A DNA stretch of 64,000 nucleotides from Coenobita brevimanus. Its lineage: Eukaryota; Arthropoda; Malacostraca; Decapoda; Coenobitidae. Positions within the stretch are counted from its first letter, which is position 1; each line of letters opens with the position of its first letter. The DNA is taken from assembly GCA_032717465.1 (NCBI GenBank), contig CM064655.1, forward strand, positions 21,396,559-21,460,558, in the 5' to 3' direction. The notes beneath the pieces were generated by a model. It saw nothing but the letters and a program-made list of their open reading frames with translations, did no database searches and was not told the DNA's origin. This document shows, piece by piece, positions 11,784 to 20,960 of this stretch. The position numbers were made by a program, and so were the translations under genes.

Positions 11784-12212
11784 TTAATCTATTTGCCTCT
11801 TGCCAGACGCCATAATCCCGAAAGGGGTGGCCATTTGACTTTGAGTTATTTGTTTTACGGGGAGGGGCTCTAACCCTCCACCAACCCACTTGTTGACACG
11901 AGAGGAGCACGTATGGTTTGGTTATATGGTTACCACCCAGCGTTGTGAATGGTTTCTTGGGTCACGGGAAACCATTTGGCTTGTCACTCAATGTAATGCC
12001 ACTTGTAAAGGAAAGAAAAGCAATAAGAAGTGACAGGAAAGATGGGAGAAATAGGAAGAGAGGAGGACAGGCACAGAAAAAGAATGATAAAGGCTAAAGA
12101 AGAAGTAGGCAGCACTACATCAAGTGAGTGGATGATGGTCGCCACCACCTACCATAAATGCGTTGTGATTAAATGTTGCGATAGTAGACACCTCTTTTAC
12201 ACACACACGCAC

Positions 12213-12255
<43 letters not shown>

Positions 12256-12307
12256 GGAGAGAGAATGAATCTGCTGTGATTAAATGTTGCGGTAGTAGAC
12301 ACCTCTT

Positions 12308-12362
<55 letters not shown>
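11697..12362 (+). repeat. Three copies of a box-plus-(CA)n unit
   Basis: A box reading TGTGATTAAATGTTGCGGTA then GTAGACACCTCTTTT is followed by (CA)n three times: box at about 11706, 12165 and 12276, with CA arrays at 11741-11780, 12199-12252 and 12311-12360. The last two copies are about 110 bp apart. The non-autonomous RTE at 11801-12143 lies between the first and second copies. Confidence 0.88.
11801..12143 (-). mobile_element. Non-autonomous RTE derivative, copy A
   Basis: Nearly identical over its whole length to 54599-54944. On the minus strand its first 300 bp match the 5' leader next to the endonuclease region of the RTE fragment ending at 29160: GGCGACCATCATCCACTC, then the AACCATTTAC, GTAACCATATAACC and GGAGGG..CCCTCC hairpin blocks. 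Its last 45 bp (GGCCACCCCTTTCGGGATTA then TGGCGTCTGGCA) match the 3' end of the plus-strand RTE at 24640-24672. It therefore joins RTE 5' and 3' ends and has no coding region, and would depend on RTE proteins in trans. The (TATC)n tail is reduced to AATCTATTTGCCTC. Confidence 0.8.
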
Positions 12363-12363
<1 letters not shown>

Positions 12364-12725
12364 GGAGAGAGGAGTTACAAGGAAAAGTTAGGATGTTAAT
12401 GACTATGCATTACATACCGTGGAGATAATTCTTGTTTGCCTGGGAATGCATATCCAGTTCACATTTATTCTAGTGTAAGATCCTGCCGATGAATCCCTTA
12501 AACTTCCGTACTGTAATGTTAACAACGTCAATGTTGAGTCAGTTCCATGTGGAGCAGATCTTGCATGTGAAAAAGTTTTCACGTAATTCTGTTGGTAAAT
12601 TTTCTCATTTACAGCTTCCAACCATGGTTGTGTGCCGAGTCCGTGTTAAGCGTAAGCAACTTTCTATGTAATGATTGTGAAACACATTCAGATTTTAAAC
12701 ACTTTAATGAGCTGACCTCATAGTC
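12363..12725. other. No gene seen
   Basis: AT-rich spacer between the CA-array cluster and the mariner element. No repeat or motif recognised. Confidence 0.5.
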
Positions 12726-12727
12726 TA

Positions 12728-12760
12728 CGAGGTTTAAGGGTGATCAGAAAGTAATGACAG
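12728..12760 (+). repeat. Mariner 5' terminal inverted repeat
   Basis: CGAGG, then TTTAAG, then GGTGATCAGAAAGTAATGACAG. Without the six-base insert it pairs with 14035-14061 with about two mismatches in 27. Confidence 0.85.
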
Positions 12761-12926
12761 TTCGTGCTATAACATGAAAACCTTGAATGATGGGAGGTAG
12801 GGGAGCAAGGAGAGTGCAGAGTTGCCTGTCATTACGAGTTTGAACTTGTCGCCGTATGCCTGACTTTTCTTGTTTTATTGTTGTGAGTGAATGCTTCACT
12901 CTTGTTTTTGCTCTCTGGCCAGAAAC

Positions 12927-13988
12927 ATGGATTACTCGAAAGAAGGCTGCAGGTTCTACATTTTTACGAGGTGGAAACTGGGAAAGAAAGCAACAGAGAT
13001 TCGAGGGGAATTATTTCAAGTTTATCCAGACACTACTCCTTCCCTGGAAACCGTTTCCCGCTGGATTCGTGCTGTCACAGCAGGAAAAACTGAATTGAAA
13101 GATGAACAACGCTCTGGACGCCCCCGGACATCCGTGACCGAAGCAACAACTGTCCGTGCACGGTCCATCATTGACGAGGATCCAACTGTAACTCTTAGGT
13201 TCTTAGCCTTGGAGCTTGATATCAGTTATGGGAGTGCATATGACATCGTGCATGAACAATTACACCTGAGGAAGAAGTGTTTTCGATGGATACCCCATTT
13301 GTTGACTGATGAGCAAAAGGCTGAACGGGTGAGGATTTGTCGTGTCTGGCTTGCTGAATTTGAACCAAATGGTCCAAAACGGTTCTCAGATGTTGCTACT
13401 GGAGATGAGTGTTGGATTTCATTCTTCACAACCCGTGACAAGCAGTCAAACATGGTGTGGTTGGGCGATGAAGACCCTCGACCTCAGATTTTGAAGGAAG
13501 GATTTCGCAGCCGGAAGCGCCTTTTCACCATCTTTTTCAATTCTCAAGGACCAATATGCGTGGATGTGATGCCTGAAAAGTCCACTATCACAGCCCAATA
13601 CTACACAGACCAGGTCCTTCCACAAGTCTTGGAACACAAGGCCAACACCGCACCAACCCGCCGTCGGTCTCGCCTTTTGCTGCACCAGGACAATGCTGCA
13701 CCCCACAAAGCTCGCCTCACTATGCACTACCTGGAACAACAAGGTATAACTCTGCTCCCCCACCCACCCTACTCCCCTGACCTGGCTCCCTGTGACTTTT
13801 GGTTGTTTCCAAAAATTAAATCTGCCATCGCTGGGAAGCAATTTCATCGCATCCAAGACTTGGCACGGACCATCAATTCAGAACTCCGAAGTATAGCGTC
13901 TTCAGAGTACCACGCTTGCTTCATGAAGTGGAGAAAGAGAATGGAACGCTGCATAGAGGTTGGAGGGGAGTACTTTGAAGGAATGTGA
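12927..13988 (+). CDS. Mariner transposase (DD34D), apparently intact
   Basis: A 353-residue frame, within the 340-355 usual for mariner transposases, which cut and paste their own element at TA sites. I chose the ATG at 12927 (MDYSKEGCRFYIFTRW) over the in-frame ATG at 12891 because it gives the usual length and N-terminus. The N-terminal half has two helix-turn-helix-like regions for binding the terminal repeats (about residues 5-55 and 65-110). The mariner motif WIPHLLT follows at about residue 127, and the linked SGRPRTSV lies at about 67-74. The catalytic triad is present: D in VATGDECWISFF, D in LLLHQDNAAPHKA, and D in YSPDLAPCDFWLFP. Exactly 34 residues separate the second and third D. 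No stop or frameshift is seen. The sequence alone cannot show activity or the subfamily. Confidence 0.95.
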   Translation: MDYSKEGCRFYIFTRWKLGKKATEIRGELFQVYPDTTPSLETVSRWIRAVTAGKTELKDEQRSGRPRTSVTEATTVRARSIIDEDPTVTLRFLALELDISYGSAYDIVHEQLHLRKKCFRWIPHLLTDEQKAERVRICRVWLAEFEPNGPKRFSDVATGDECWISFFTTRDKQSNMVWLGDEDPRPQILKEGFRSRKRLFTIFFNSQGPICVDVMPEKSTITAQYYTDQVLPQVLEHKANTAPTRRRSRLLLHQDNAAPHKARLTMHYLEQQGITLLPHPPYSPDLAPCDFWLFPKIKSAIAGKQFHRIQDLARTINSELRSIASSEYHACFMKWRKRMERCIEVGGEYFEGM

Positions 13989-14034
13989 GTCATAGTTTGA
14001 TAGTTCTTCATGCTAATAAAAGTTTATGGACTCA

Positions 14035-14061
14035 CTGTCATTTCTTTCTAATCACCCCTCG
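14035..14061 (-). repeat. Mariner 3' terminal inverted repeat
   Basis: CTGTCATTTCTTTCTAATCA then CCCCTCG; reverse complement of the 5' repeat without its six-base insert. Directly followed by TA. Confidence 0.9.
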
Positions 14062-14212
14062 TACTAAAAAAGTCCCACAGCCTTCAGGCGAACCTGATAC
14101 CTAAGTCTCCTGAACTCTTTTTAAGTCGACGTATGTCTTTTTCAAGCGACCAAAATTCCACAGCAACTTAGGAAGTGGCCGTATTAAGGACATATAAACT
14201 GTGAGAACAATC

Positions 14213-14216
14213 TGCG

Positions 14217-14254
<38 letters not shown>

Positions 14255-14256
14255 AG
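14213..14256. repeat. (GC)n joined to (GA)n
   Basis: About ten alternating GC units run into about eleven AG units. A pure CG alternation this long is the only one in the window and is a good Z-DNA former. Confidence 0.95.
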
Positions 14257-14399
14257 ACTTGGAATGGTAAGAACAATCAGGAGAAATACTGATAAAAAAA
14301 GGTGAGTGGGACGAGAAACTGAAGCAGAGAAGAGGAAACCACGCAGGTGAAAAAATGGAACAATGTTACACACATACCCCCCCCCACACACACACAAAC

Positions 14400-15467
14400 G
14401 CACTCTTTCTGAATATTTGTCGACCTATCTGTCTGTGCCTGTCTGTGTACTACCCCTCCCCCACCTTCTCCCTCTCTCAGGATCCTTTGTCTCATCCCCA
14501 GTTTCCTTTTCCCTCCTTCCCCTTTCTTTATAGCTATCTGCTCAGTCCCTACCTTCCTCCTTCTCTCTTTCCTTTCCTTCGTCTCTCTCCCCCTCTGTCA
14601 CTCCCTCCTTACCTCACTCTTTCTCCTTCCCTGTGTCACAATTTTGTCTTACTTTTTTTCATCTGTCACATGGGTTACCTTTTTTTCTCCATTATTCTCT
14701 CCGTATTTTTTTACTTGTACTAAATCCATTTCCTTCATTGCTTTCTTCCCCCAGTAATAACTGCATTCTCCTTTTTCTCTCTCCTCTCTCCGTCTCTCCC
14801 TGTCACCCGAAATCTCTTCATTCATTCCACTCCTCCCACTGTCTTTCCCTCCCTTCCTCTTCCTCCCCTTGTCTTCCTTTCTTAACATCCCCCTTCTCTT
14901 TCTTGCCCCCAAAATTAACCTATTTTCTTCCCACTCTTAACCTCTACTTTCTCTCCACAAATTTCTCTAATTTCTCTGTTTCTCTTCCACCTTTTTACTT
15001 GAAAGTCATTCGTTCTGATCACCCTCAGTGCTTTCGTCTTATCCGACTTAGTTCTTTCCCTGCGTCCTTGCCAGAATAACACACTTTCTTCCTCCTCCCT
15101 GTTACCTTACCTCCTTCTCTAATGTTTCCCACTATCGTTCTTAGTATTCCGGTCCGTAGCTCTCTTTCCCACTTTCTCCTTTTGTTATCCCTATTTCTAT
15201 GTTTGCTCCATTCCCATTTTCTCTCAGCTGTCTCCCCAGTTGTCTCCACTTCCCTGTCTCCCGGCCTTTCTATTCACATCTCCTTTTTCTCTTTCCTTTT
15301 CACACTGCTTGTATCTCATTCCACCTCACACTGTCTCTTCTCACTCTCTCTTTTCTTAACTCGGTGTTCTTTCCTTGCCTCTCCCCTTTATATTTTCTCC
15401 GTAACTGCCCTCTCATTTCTCATTTTTCCACTGAGTCTCCCTCTCCGCCTGTCGCTCCCTGTCTTTT

Positions 15468-15470
<3 letters not shown>
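14400..15470. repeat. Pyrimidine-rich domain
   Basis: About 1.1 kb of C/T-rich sequence on plus with CTCTCC, TTCCTT and CCTCCC words and no clear period. Frames up to about 150 codons are Ser/Leu/Phe/Pro-rich with no domain. Confidence 0.8.
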
Positions 15471-15494
<24 letters not shown>

Positions 15495-15505
<11 letters not shown>

Positions 15506-15885
15506 GTAGTAAACCTTTTCCTAACTTGGTTTATGATATATACTGTACTATTCCTTTATTAGTTGTTCGGACTACACGTAATCAGAGAGGTGCTTGAAGT
15601 ACAGAAACTCCTAGCTGGCTGTGAGCGAGAGTATGGAGGGTACTGGGTGGGGTTATGGGGTCGGAGGGAAAAGTGGGGGGGTTGGGTGGGAGTGTGGGAC
15701 TATGAGGATGGGAGGAGGAGGGGATAGCTCTCCATCGAGCAGTGTAACAAACAGTCCACTGAAAAGGAAACGAACTTATTCCGACGTCTGTACAAACGAA
15801 CAAACACACACACTGCTGCCACATCTACTATATCTCGAAACTGAGGGGCCCAGGCGGAACTGTTGCCGGGTGTACCTGTGTGGAG
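15495..15885 (+). repeat. Mosaic dispersed repeat, copy 3 (modules Z-Y)
   Basis: 15499-15790 is the inverted near-copy of 11330-11608 (module Z). At GTAC 15790-15793 it joins module Y (AACAAACACACACACTGCTG, then ACTGTTGCCGGGTGTACC). Y is found next to module X at 10741-10814. The unit sits between a (CT)n array at 15470-15500 and the (CA)n arrays from 15921. Confidence 0.82.
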
Positions 15886-15919
15886 GGTGAGGTGGGGGAG
15901 GGGAGAGGGAAGGTAAACA

Positions 15920-15920
<1 letters not shown>

Positions 15921-15990
<70 letters not shown>

Positions 15991-16011
15991 CAGACACAGA
16001 CACACACACAG

Positions 16012-16045
<34 letters not shown>

Positions 16046-16050
16046 ACACA

Positions 16051-16120
<70 letters not shown>

Positions 16121-16204
16121 GACACACACACAGACAAAAACACACAGACACACAGGCAGACACACAGACAGACACAGACAGACACACAGACAGACAGACA
16201 GACA

Positions 16205-16283
<79 letters not shown>

Positions 16284-16337
16284 AGAGAGAAAAGGAAAAA
16301 AAATGAGATAGGAAATAGCAGTAAAGAGAATGAAAAG

Positions 16338-16396
<59 letters not shown>
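15921..16396. repeat. (CA)n / (CAGA)n complex and (GA)n arrays
   Basis: About 360 bp of CA with CAGA, CATA and CAAAAA interruptions (15921-16280), then a purine spacer, then (GA)n at 16339-16396. Frames across these arrays are artefacts. Confidence 0.95.
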
Positions 16397-16399
<3 letters not shown>

Positions 16400-16449
16400 T
16401 TAGAGTCAAGGATCATCGAAAGTCTTAACCCTATGGATAAGGGGACCTT

Positions 16450-16479
<30 letters not shown>

Positions 16480-16480
<1 letters not shown>

Positions 16481-16606
16481 GCCACTACACGACATTTTAC
16501 TTGGCTTAGGAAAGTGCCTTAGTAATGAGAAAATTGTCTTAACTCCTCCATTTCGAAAAGTCTCTCCTAAAGGGACTAAATTCATCTGGATGTAGCACGA
16601 ATAAAG
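16480..16606 (+). repeat. Foldback unit 1
   Basis: Left arm GCCACTACACGACATTTTAC then TTGGCTTAGGAAAG. Right arm CGAAAAGTCTCTCCTAAAGG then GACTAAATTCATCTGGATGT, pairing imperfectly with the left arm. The loop is about 35 bp. A CGAAAGTCTTAACCCTATGG remnant lies just upstream at 16418-16437. Confidence 0.75.
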
Positions 16607-16672
16607 CAACAGAAGGTCACCGGATGGAAAATGTTAGCCTCTTCAGTCCAGTGATGAAGTCTTAATTGCACT

Positions 16673-16811
16673 CTTGCCATCTCAGACGACTTAATTCAAC
16701 TTCAGACAGACTTTTCGAATAGGTAGGGGGTTATACGTGGCCATCATGTAGCCCTTCAATACAGAATGTATTACATGGGGTGAATAAAATCGTCTAACGC
16801 TAGCAACAATT
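16673..16811 (+). repeat. Foldback unit 2
   Basis: Left arm TTGCCATCTCAGACGACTTA then ATTCAACTTCAGACAGACTT. Right arm GGGGTGAATAAAATCGTCTA then ACGCTAGCAACA. The outer 30 bp pair with few mismatches; the inner part is degraded. No coding potential. Confidence 0.78.
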
Positions 16812-16921
16812 ATTTTTGTCATTTTTCTTCAGGGAACTGAACGCTGAAAATGATCACACTCGTAACAACGCGTGCGGGATGAGAAAATGAACATTTTCAG
16901 TCCGAACATTTCATTTTCATA

Positions 16922-17049
16922 TTCTTGCCATCTGCTAACGATTTTATTTGGCTTGGGATATAGGCAACTTTCGTACAGGAGGGATTATATATAGCATTTC
17001 CCACCAGGGGCTATGTTACGCGATATAAAATCGTCTGGCAGTAGCATGT
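16922..17049 (+). repeat. Foldback unit 3
   Basis: Left arm TTCTTGCCATCTGCTAACGA then TTTTATTTGGCTTGGG. Right arm GCGATATAAAATCGTCTGGC then AGTAGCATG. About 128 bp in all. Confidence 0.78.
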
Positions 17050-17204
17050 GCAGGTGTGTGGTGCGTAGGGACAGTGTTGGGCTTTAGGGTACCATCTGTT
17101 AAGTCTATACCTAGAGTCAGATGCACTGAAATACGATGAAATATGGAAATACGTCATCGCTTTCAAGTGGCTGTTTCTTTTCAGTCTGATGATATATCTT
17201 CTGG

Positions 17205-17340
17205 TTTGTTTATCACCACAACCGTTAAACTCAGCCCAGGAAATACCTCTGATAATGAAGGGACTGATGAAGGATAGCTCTGACCCCTTTATTTCGAAAA
17301 CTGTCATATTGCATAAAATCGTCTGGTGGCAGCAAGAATA
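17205..17340 (+). repeat. Foldback unit 4 and trailing right arm
   Basis: Left arm TTTATCACCACAACCGTTAA then ACTCAGCCCAGGAAATACCT is degraded but collinear with the family. Right arm CCTTTATTTCGAAAACTGTC then AAAATCGTCTGGTGGCAGCA is well preserved. A further lone right arm follows at 17430-17475 (CAGTCTCCCCTAAATTGAAT then GAAATAGTATAGAG). Confidence 0.65.
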
Positions 17341-17479
17341 AACCTTTATAAATAGCCCAAGTTGTACAGATTCGCCCGGCTGTGTAAAAATTAAGGCATG
17401 ATTAATAGGGTTTACTAAATACTCTGCATTGCGAATCAGTCTCCCCTAAATTGAATGAAATAGTATAGAGTTTTTAAGA

Positions 17480-18645
17480 ATATATCAGTGGAAGATCTCA
17501 CTGGTTTTGGAGTACTAAACCTCATGAAAATAAAAAGCATAAATAAAAATGATACAAGTTGCATAATCCAGTGCCAAGATGAGCAAAATGCGTGATTAGT
17601 AATGTAATCTAAGAACCTATTTTTTCGTAAATGCACAGCTTGTCCTAATGGCAAATGAGTCGCTTTTATTCATATGATTTATGCATCAAATTCGCACCGC
17701 AAGCGACAAGGTTGTATCCGCTCTGAAACTGGTTTGTGGAAAGGGGGCTTCCTGTAGTTATACATTATTTTCTAATCGACATTTAAGCTTATTATATTCA
17801 GTTACTGATATTATCATCGTCTCCATCAATATCATCATGATCGTCATCATCATCATCATCATCATCATCTTCCAATTTCCCATAATGATCTTAAAATTAA
17901 TCGGGACAGATGTGCCCGTATACTTTACTCCTTACCCAGAACAACCTTTGCCACACAGATGCTTACCAGAGACACACCTGGCTCACGAATACCTCCTGCT
18001 TGTCGTGTCTGTGTACAGAGAGGGAGGTAAAATGTTAGGGAAAAGTGCTTATTTGCCGTTATTGTACAGTCAAGGATGAATCATTACCTAATATTTCGAT
18101 TTTACTTCTCTTTCCTCTGCTGGCTAATATTCTCAGTGTGTTTCCCCGTCGATAGATGACACCTATTAATAATATCATCTGGAAATTCTGCGGAGGCCCG
18201 GAGGTTAAGAAACTATCTCGATTACTGTGCCACATTTAGAATCAAACTGGCAAGGAAGAGGTACTGGATTTCCATCTAAGTCAACGATATTGCCTCCCTG
18301 TGCAACATTACAGCCGGTGCAACAACATATGACCAAAAAGTTGAGACAGTAAAGGACCCCACGACTACTGGCAGATTATCAAGTAGAATGCGTAAGTAGC
18401 AGATTCAAGTACCGGGAGAAACATCTCATCGGGGCAGAGGTAAAAAAGTGGCACATTGGAGAGAATGAGAGACGGGTGCAGAGGTGAGGCGGGAGGCCGG
18501 TGGTGGGCAGAGTAGTGGAATAGCTGGGTGGGTGAGGATGTCCGCTCTTCTCCTCCTCCTCCTTCATCCGAACACATTACATTTGGACTGTTCTTCTCCG
18601 TCTGGTGCAGCATAAAATTTTGAATATTGAATGCATCTGTCTAAA
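17480..18645. other. No gene seen; short (ATC)n
   Basis: (ATC)n at 17835-17869. Otherwise unassigned. GTCTGGTGCAGCATAAAAT at 18600-18618 resembles the foldback right-arm end. Confidence 0.45.
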
Positions 18646-19531
18646 CCTCATACTAATTAATCTGGCCGGGCATGTATGGCAACACTGTTCCTGCCGAGAT
18701 TCTGATTGGCTGGAGGTGTTTGTTCGATTTCGTTATTGCTAAAACTGATACTCTCTTTATTATCAGATGTGATACTGAGTTTGTCAATACAATCGTCAAA
18801 AGCAATAAGAAATCCATTATATACTTATCAACAATGAAATTTTCGTAGGAAGATAGAGATATGAGTCAACAAAGTATTTTAACAGTCCAAGTCAAGGTCA
18901 GCATTCGAACAATTCCTTTAAAACTCTGACACTCCGTAATATAACAGAAAATTAAGGAAACCTGCTTAATCTATGCGTTGGTATAACACATTTAAATTTT
19001 AAGATCACTCCGTACTATGATAATATAGGTTATACAATGAAATAGTTTTCTTTTAGCCTACTTTGATTTTTCGTGATTTTTTCAAACCTCCCTCCCCGCA
19101 GAACTCGTTTTTTCATTAGAATTTTTAATTACTCAAAGTTGTGGCACGATTTAAGGGTGCAGACTGATCTTAAAATTTAAATGTGTGTTATACCAACTAA
19201 TAGATTAAGCAGGTTTCCATAATTTTCTGTTACATTACGGAGTGTCAGAGATTTAAAGGAATTGTTCGAATGCTGACCTTGACTTGGACTGTTAAAATAC
19301 TTTGTTGACTCATATCTCTATCTTCCTACGAAAATTTCATTGTTGATAAGTATATAATGGATTTCTTATTGCTTTTGACGATTGTATTGTCGACAAACTC
19401 AGTGTCACATCTGATAATAAAGAGAGTATCAGTTTTAGCAACAACGAAATCGAACAAACACCTCCAGCCAATCAAAGTCTCGGCAGGAACAATGTTGCCA
19501 TACATGCCTGGCCAGATTAATTGGTATGAGG
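18646..19531. repeat. Large inverted repeat IR1 (arms about 360 bp)
   Basis: 18646-19006 is the reverse complement of 19166-19531 with only scattered mismatches. The outer ends read CCTCATACTAATTAATCTGG on the left, and the right end is its inverse. The inner ends meet at AAATTTTAAGATC. The 159-bp spacer (19007-19165) is AT-rich and non-coding. The arms differ at several places, so this is an old structure and not an assembly fold. It fits a long-TIR MITE or foldback element; no transposase is encoded. Confidence 0.9.
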
Positions 19532-19539
19532 TATAGTGT

Positions 19540-20165
19540 GTACAGTTGAAAGCAGATGACTCGAGGCCACCTAGTCCACTAACATGTTTGGTGTTTTATC
19601 TGGTAACAATGGTAGCTATGAACTTGACCGAGATCCAGTCGGCTGTTCTGGCGAAACAAACCCAGTGATAATTTGTCAATGTGCAGTTCTAACTGGTCTC
19701 CAATCAGTATAATGCAAGTAAACGTATTATACTGATAATGATTAACGTGTCATACACATGGTAGATATATTTATAACCATAGTATTACAACATAGGCTTC
19801 CAAGTAGTGGTTCATTCATTCATGTGAAACACACGGGTGTCGGTAGTGATTTATTTTGTTCGACTATCGTCATGAACCAAACGACCCTTACCAGTTTTCA
19901 AGAGATATGCCGTAGGGTTATCGTTTCCTCGCAACCTCGCATGATTATCACAAAAATACCGTCATGCCAGTCATCCCATACCGTGAACCTCACTTTCGTC
20001 GACCTCTGAATCCGAAGCAGGTGGGAAAGTTAAAGGTTCACACTATAGTATGCGGAACAGGGGGAGGGGGATGTGGGAGTTATAAGGAGGATGGTGGGTG
20101 AGATGGGAGGGACGAGATGGGACGTCTGTTGGAAGGGGGGGCGGGTGGCATTGGTTACTTCTTTG

Positions 20166-20214
<49 letters not shown>

Positions 20215-20960
20215 TTCCAATAATTGATACAGGATAGCCAACCTTACCGCCCTGAAAGTAGATCTCCCACCTCGACCCCACCCTTCCACACCCATTGTCC
20301 TCCTCTCTCCCAGACCCTCCAACTCCTCCTCCCCACCCTTCCTCACCCATCGTTCTCTTCACGCCCACATCCTCCTCCTTCTCCCAACCCTTCCTCACCC
20401 ACCACCCTCCTCAGTCCCACCTCCTGCTTCCCCTTCTATAGCAATAACTGTGGTATGCACCTTTAACTTTCCCAGTTGCATCAGATTCGCTGATAACAGG
20501 TTTATGTGTCTCAGGTTGACGAGGCGGGGAGAAGGGCATCACGAATTAATTGTGATCATGCTAGGTTGCGGGGAAGCTGATAATCCTACGGCATGTCTCT
20601 TGAAAACTGGTAAAGGTTGTTTGGTTCACGACGATAGACGAACAAAATAAATCACTACCGATACCTGTGTGTCTAGCATGAATGAAGGCACCACTATATG
20701 GACGCCTAGGTTGTAATATTATGGTTATAAATATATCTACCATGTGTATGACAAATTAATCATTATCAGTATAATACATTTACTTGCATGATATTGACTG
20801 GGGACCAGTTAGAGCTGCACATTGACAAATTATCACTGGGTTTGTTTCGACAGAACAGCCGACTGAATCTCGGTCAAGTTCATACCCACCACTGTTACCA
20901 GAAAAAACACCAACATGTTGGTGGACTAGGTGGCCTCGAGTCATCTGCTCGCAACTGTAC
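19540..20960. repeat. Large inverted repeat IR2 (arms about 510 bp)
   Basis: 19540-20050 is the reverse complement of about 20440-20960. The outer ends read TACAGTTGAAAGCAGATGAC on the left and GTCATCTGCTCGCAACTGTA (inverse) on the right. Inner arms include GGGAAAGTTAAAGGT. The 390-bp spacer holds a (TA)n array (20168-20201), GTAT repeats and a C-rich stretch. Each arm also holds a shorter palindrome, clearest at 19706-19740 (ATCAGTATAAT ... ATTATACTGAT). It starts eight bases after IR1 ends. No coding region is credible. Confidence 0.9.

Larger units (their letters stand above)
12726..14063 (+). mobile_element. Mariner-family DNA transposon, near full length
   Basis: About 1.34 kb, the usual mariner length. 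It is bounded by TA at 12726-12727 and 14062-14063, the expected TA target duplication. Inside the TA, both ends carry an inverted CGAGG...GGTGAT(C/T)AGAAAG(T/A)AATGACAG. The 5' copy has six extra bases (TTTAAG) after CGAGG, which may impair transposase binding. One uninterrupted transposase frame fills the element, and an AATAAA lies 26 bp after its stop (14015-14020). The next 25 bp of each side are not related. Confidence 0.95.

Noticed and set aside
12891..12926. Longer transposase start at 12891
   Set aside because: Adds 12 residues (MLHSCFCSLARN) not expected in mariner transposases. The ATG at 12927 gives the typical length and N-terminus.
15700..16416. Cys/Val-rich protein of 238 codons
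   Set aside because: Translation of (GT)n and (CT)n microsatellites.
18646..20960. Inverted repeats as an assembly artefact
   Set aside because: The arms differ by many substitutions and small indels and have unique spacers, which a false join of one locus would not give. Read support was not available to me.
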